From the NCBI GenBank assembly GCA_021234155.1, contig JAJEKV010000075.1:866001-930000 (forward strand): a stretch of DNA of 64,000 bases. Reading direction: 5' to 3'. This DNA is from Isoetes taiwanensis (lineage: Eukaryota > Streptophyta > Lycopodiopsida > Isoetales > Isoetaceae). Both the position numbers and the translations under genes were made by a program. The first letter of the stretch is position 1, and the number at the start of each line of letters is the position of its first letter. Below, in pieces: positions 61,886 to 64,000 of this stretch. Below the pieces are notes generated by a model, which saw only the letters and a program-made list of their open reading frames with translations, was not told where the DNA came from and made no database searches.

Positions 61886-64000
61886 ATTCCGAGAGTTATT
61901 TACCTTACGTAGCGGCACTTTCGGCCGCTATTGTGTTCTCGATTAGCTAATCTTTGGCGGTTGGTTCTTTGGCGTCTCCGTAAAAGAACTCTGCACTCTC
62001 GCTTGGCATATCTATCCTTGATCCTTTATGGCACCTCCTTCTCCGTCTCGCAATACTTGAGCCGCCCTAAGCGAATGCTGACCGTCTACAACCCGAACCC
62101 GGCGTCTTTTCCTTCGCCATCTTCCTCGGACTTCCAAACAACAACTCTCATTGTCCGATCGCTAAAAGGTATGACATCGCGCAGGCATTGGATCTGCAAC
62201 GGATGTCGCACCATCGGGTTCGAGAATCTCCGGCATGTGTCTTTGGATTAAATTCCCAATGGTTGAACAAGGCGGCATCTCCCCGTGCAAACCTTCACCG
62301 TCTAATGTCCAGCAGCGGCTTGTGTGATATTCCCAGCGGATATCTTGAGCTAGGCGCTCCATTTTCTGTGCCCCTCTCGAGAAATCCTGATCGATCATCT
62401 GGATCGAGGTTTGGGGAGTCGACCATATCTTCGTCTCCTTCGTCATCGGCTCCTCCGTGTGGTGTCATCATCCCCATCTATGTTTTTGGTGGACTTTTTG
62501 TGTATGAACCACAACATTCCCCCCTACTTGAGTGTTGTAGAGTCTTCACCGACATAGATGTGAAGCTCCCCGTATTGAGCGGTTTTTCCCTCTCTGAAAT
62601 CTCCATACCAAGCTCCACGGATGTTAGGGTTCCGGCCTCCTTCATCCCTTCCGGATCCTTCCACCCAAGGTTCTCGACAATTTAAAGCGCCGCCTTTTTC
62701 TAAGTGCCCTTAGCCTTGCTCATGGAAGAGTGAGAATAATTTGAAATCGCCAATTTTTTTGGTGCGATAGAACTTACTCTTACTCTGGCGGTCCTCGACA
62801 TGTAGTGTCAAATGCTTCGAATCTGGCGCAGAGCGGAGAGCACAACACCGATTTTCTTGTACTTGTCTCCGGAGCTCTTCTTGTCCCTTTGGTGTAGAAA
62901 CAGTCTTTCTCCTTCCCACTTGTCGATACCTCGACATACCACCAAAATCTGCGGCCCCGTGTCAAGAAGCTTCGTCTCCGGTCCCTCGATGACAAAGAAT
63001 GGAGTTCGCCGGTGATCACCCGGTGGTCCGGGTGAATCTTTGCAAGAAGAACGGATGGATCGCTTAAGGTATTCCGACAATACAAAACCTCGAGCTCACA
63101 CGGGGTGTTTGTCTTCTTCTTCTTCTTTGCCGGCGAAGCATCCCCCTCCGGCCTAAAGCTTCTTGGGCCGGAGTCATTTCTATATGCCCTCTCATCCGCT
63201 TGGACGACTCGTAAAATTAAGTTTCCTCCGTAGCGTTGTGAGTTTTAGGACTGCATGTAAAAAAGATCGGGCGTGTTCTTTAATTTGAAGTTAAGGACAT
63301 GCAATCATTTATGAAAAAAAGCGGGCTAAGGGTACAGCACGGTCGGCTTTAGCCCGCCCAAACACTATTTCGAAATTGAATCACATCAAGGGACTAAGTG
63401 AGTGGAGCGTAGTTTATCTTCCCTGCGGCATTGGGGAACTTCGAGGTCGGAGGGGATCATCGGCTAGCGACTTCTAATGGCGCCCATGACGTGGTAAGCC
63501 GCTAATAGCGCCTTGCATATGTGTGTTTTTTCCCACGACCCTTGGCGTCCTATTGCAAGCGATTGAATTGATCGATGAGCACGGAGCTAAGGTAGGAAGC
63601 GGAGAGGGCTGCGGCATTCACCGAACTCTACACCGCTGCGCCATGGAAAGGGATACGCCGGTGAATCGCGTTGATAATGAAAGTAATAGATCGCGAATAC
63701 ACTCTTGAAGAGACCGGCGAAGAAGCAAAGACTCGGGTGAGGCTGCGGGGATCCGGATAATCTGGCCCAAGGAATTACCGTGCGTGAAGAGGTGAGTTTG
63801 AGAGATGCCTATGTTATTTAAACTTGTAGAACATGCCGTATGTGTTTAAATAATGGAACCGCGATAAGCTCGACGGATTCAAGTGTTTCCTTGTCCAAAG
63901 ATTTCTCGGCTTAGAGATGATTTACTCTCTAGGTTGAGAGATGCTCTAAGAAGGAAACATTGGATCGGGGTAAAGAACGATTCCGTTATAGGTCCGTTTT
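61886..64000. other. Unassigned sequence to the window edge
   Basis: Several antisense frames of 70-100 codons (for example 63080-62808 with PFFVIEGPETKLL and GIDKWEGERLFLHQRDKK) look partly protein-like, but they overlap in two phases and match nothing I know. A plus-strand frame 62188-62685 is Ser/Pro-rich and probably fortuitous. Nothing is called. Confidence 0.35.

Noticed and set aside
62188-62685. Plus-strand open frame of 165 codons
   Set aside because: Ser/Pro-rich, antisense to other protein-like pieces, and no recognisable domain.

Overview
This is a nuclear segment of a land plant. Two spliced genes are recognisable and both resemble plant versions: a glyoxalase II gene (7.9-10.7 kb) and a vesicle-fusing ATPase NSF gene (13.8-19.8 kb), each with many short exons and GT-AG introns. 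Most of the rest is repetitive and AT-rich: non-LTR (LINE) reverse transcriptase debris, a Ty3/gypsy chromovirus with chromodomain, LTR and DNA-transposon remains, GA microsatellites and several minisatellites. I cannot fix the species from sequence alone; a large-genome non-model plant (bryophyte, lycophyte or fern grade) is only a guess.

Layout. 0-7.9 kb: a cluster of GGAGGTTTCC motifs, a 1.3 kb polypurine tract and an antisense LINE. 7.9-19.8 kb: the two host genes, separated by a decayed LINE that carries a 566 bp inverted-repeat insertion. 20-24.7 kb: repeats, including a minisatellite whose units are small CACCC/GGGTG hairpins. 24.7-29.5 kb: five 5'-truncated LINE 3' ends, all antisense, separated by GA/GGGA microsatellites. 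29.5-35 kb: degenerate sequence, a 600 bp MITE-like element and tandem repeats. 35-39.3 kb: a broken unidentified lysine-rich gene and an unidentified antisense ORF. 39.3-44 kb: tandem repeats and a near-perfect 129 bp hairpin. 44-48 kb: a decayed DNA transposon coding for a transposase-like protein (minus strand) and an acidic ORF (plus strand). 50-64 kb: a dispersed 20 bp palindrome and a nested region bounded by a roughly 43 bp inverted repeat (51438/57654).

The most unusual item lies just inside the right end of that inverted-repeat interval. It is a highly divergent histone H3-like gene (56357-57512) that keeps the exact H3 tail start MARTKQTAR and a complete H3 histone fold. Tail and fold are separated by about 0.8 kb of Lys/Glu-rich sequence with frame breaks or introns. 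A TATA box and a duplicated palindromic block lie upstream. Its position inside a possible transposon suggests an H3 mimic or captured histone gene. Nested insertions there give a relative history: the chromovirus was interrupted both by a second LTR element and by a MITE placed between its integrase and chromodomain.

Glyoxalase II and NSF are housekeeping genes with no evident functional link. All exon limits below were read by eye from splice consensus and homology remembered from the families; no alignment was run.
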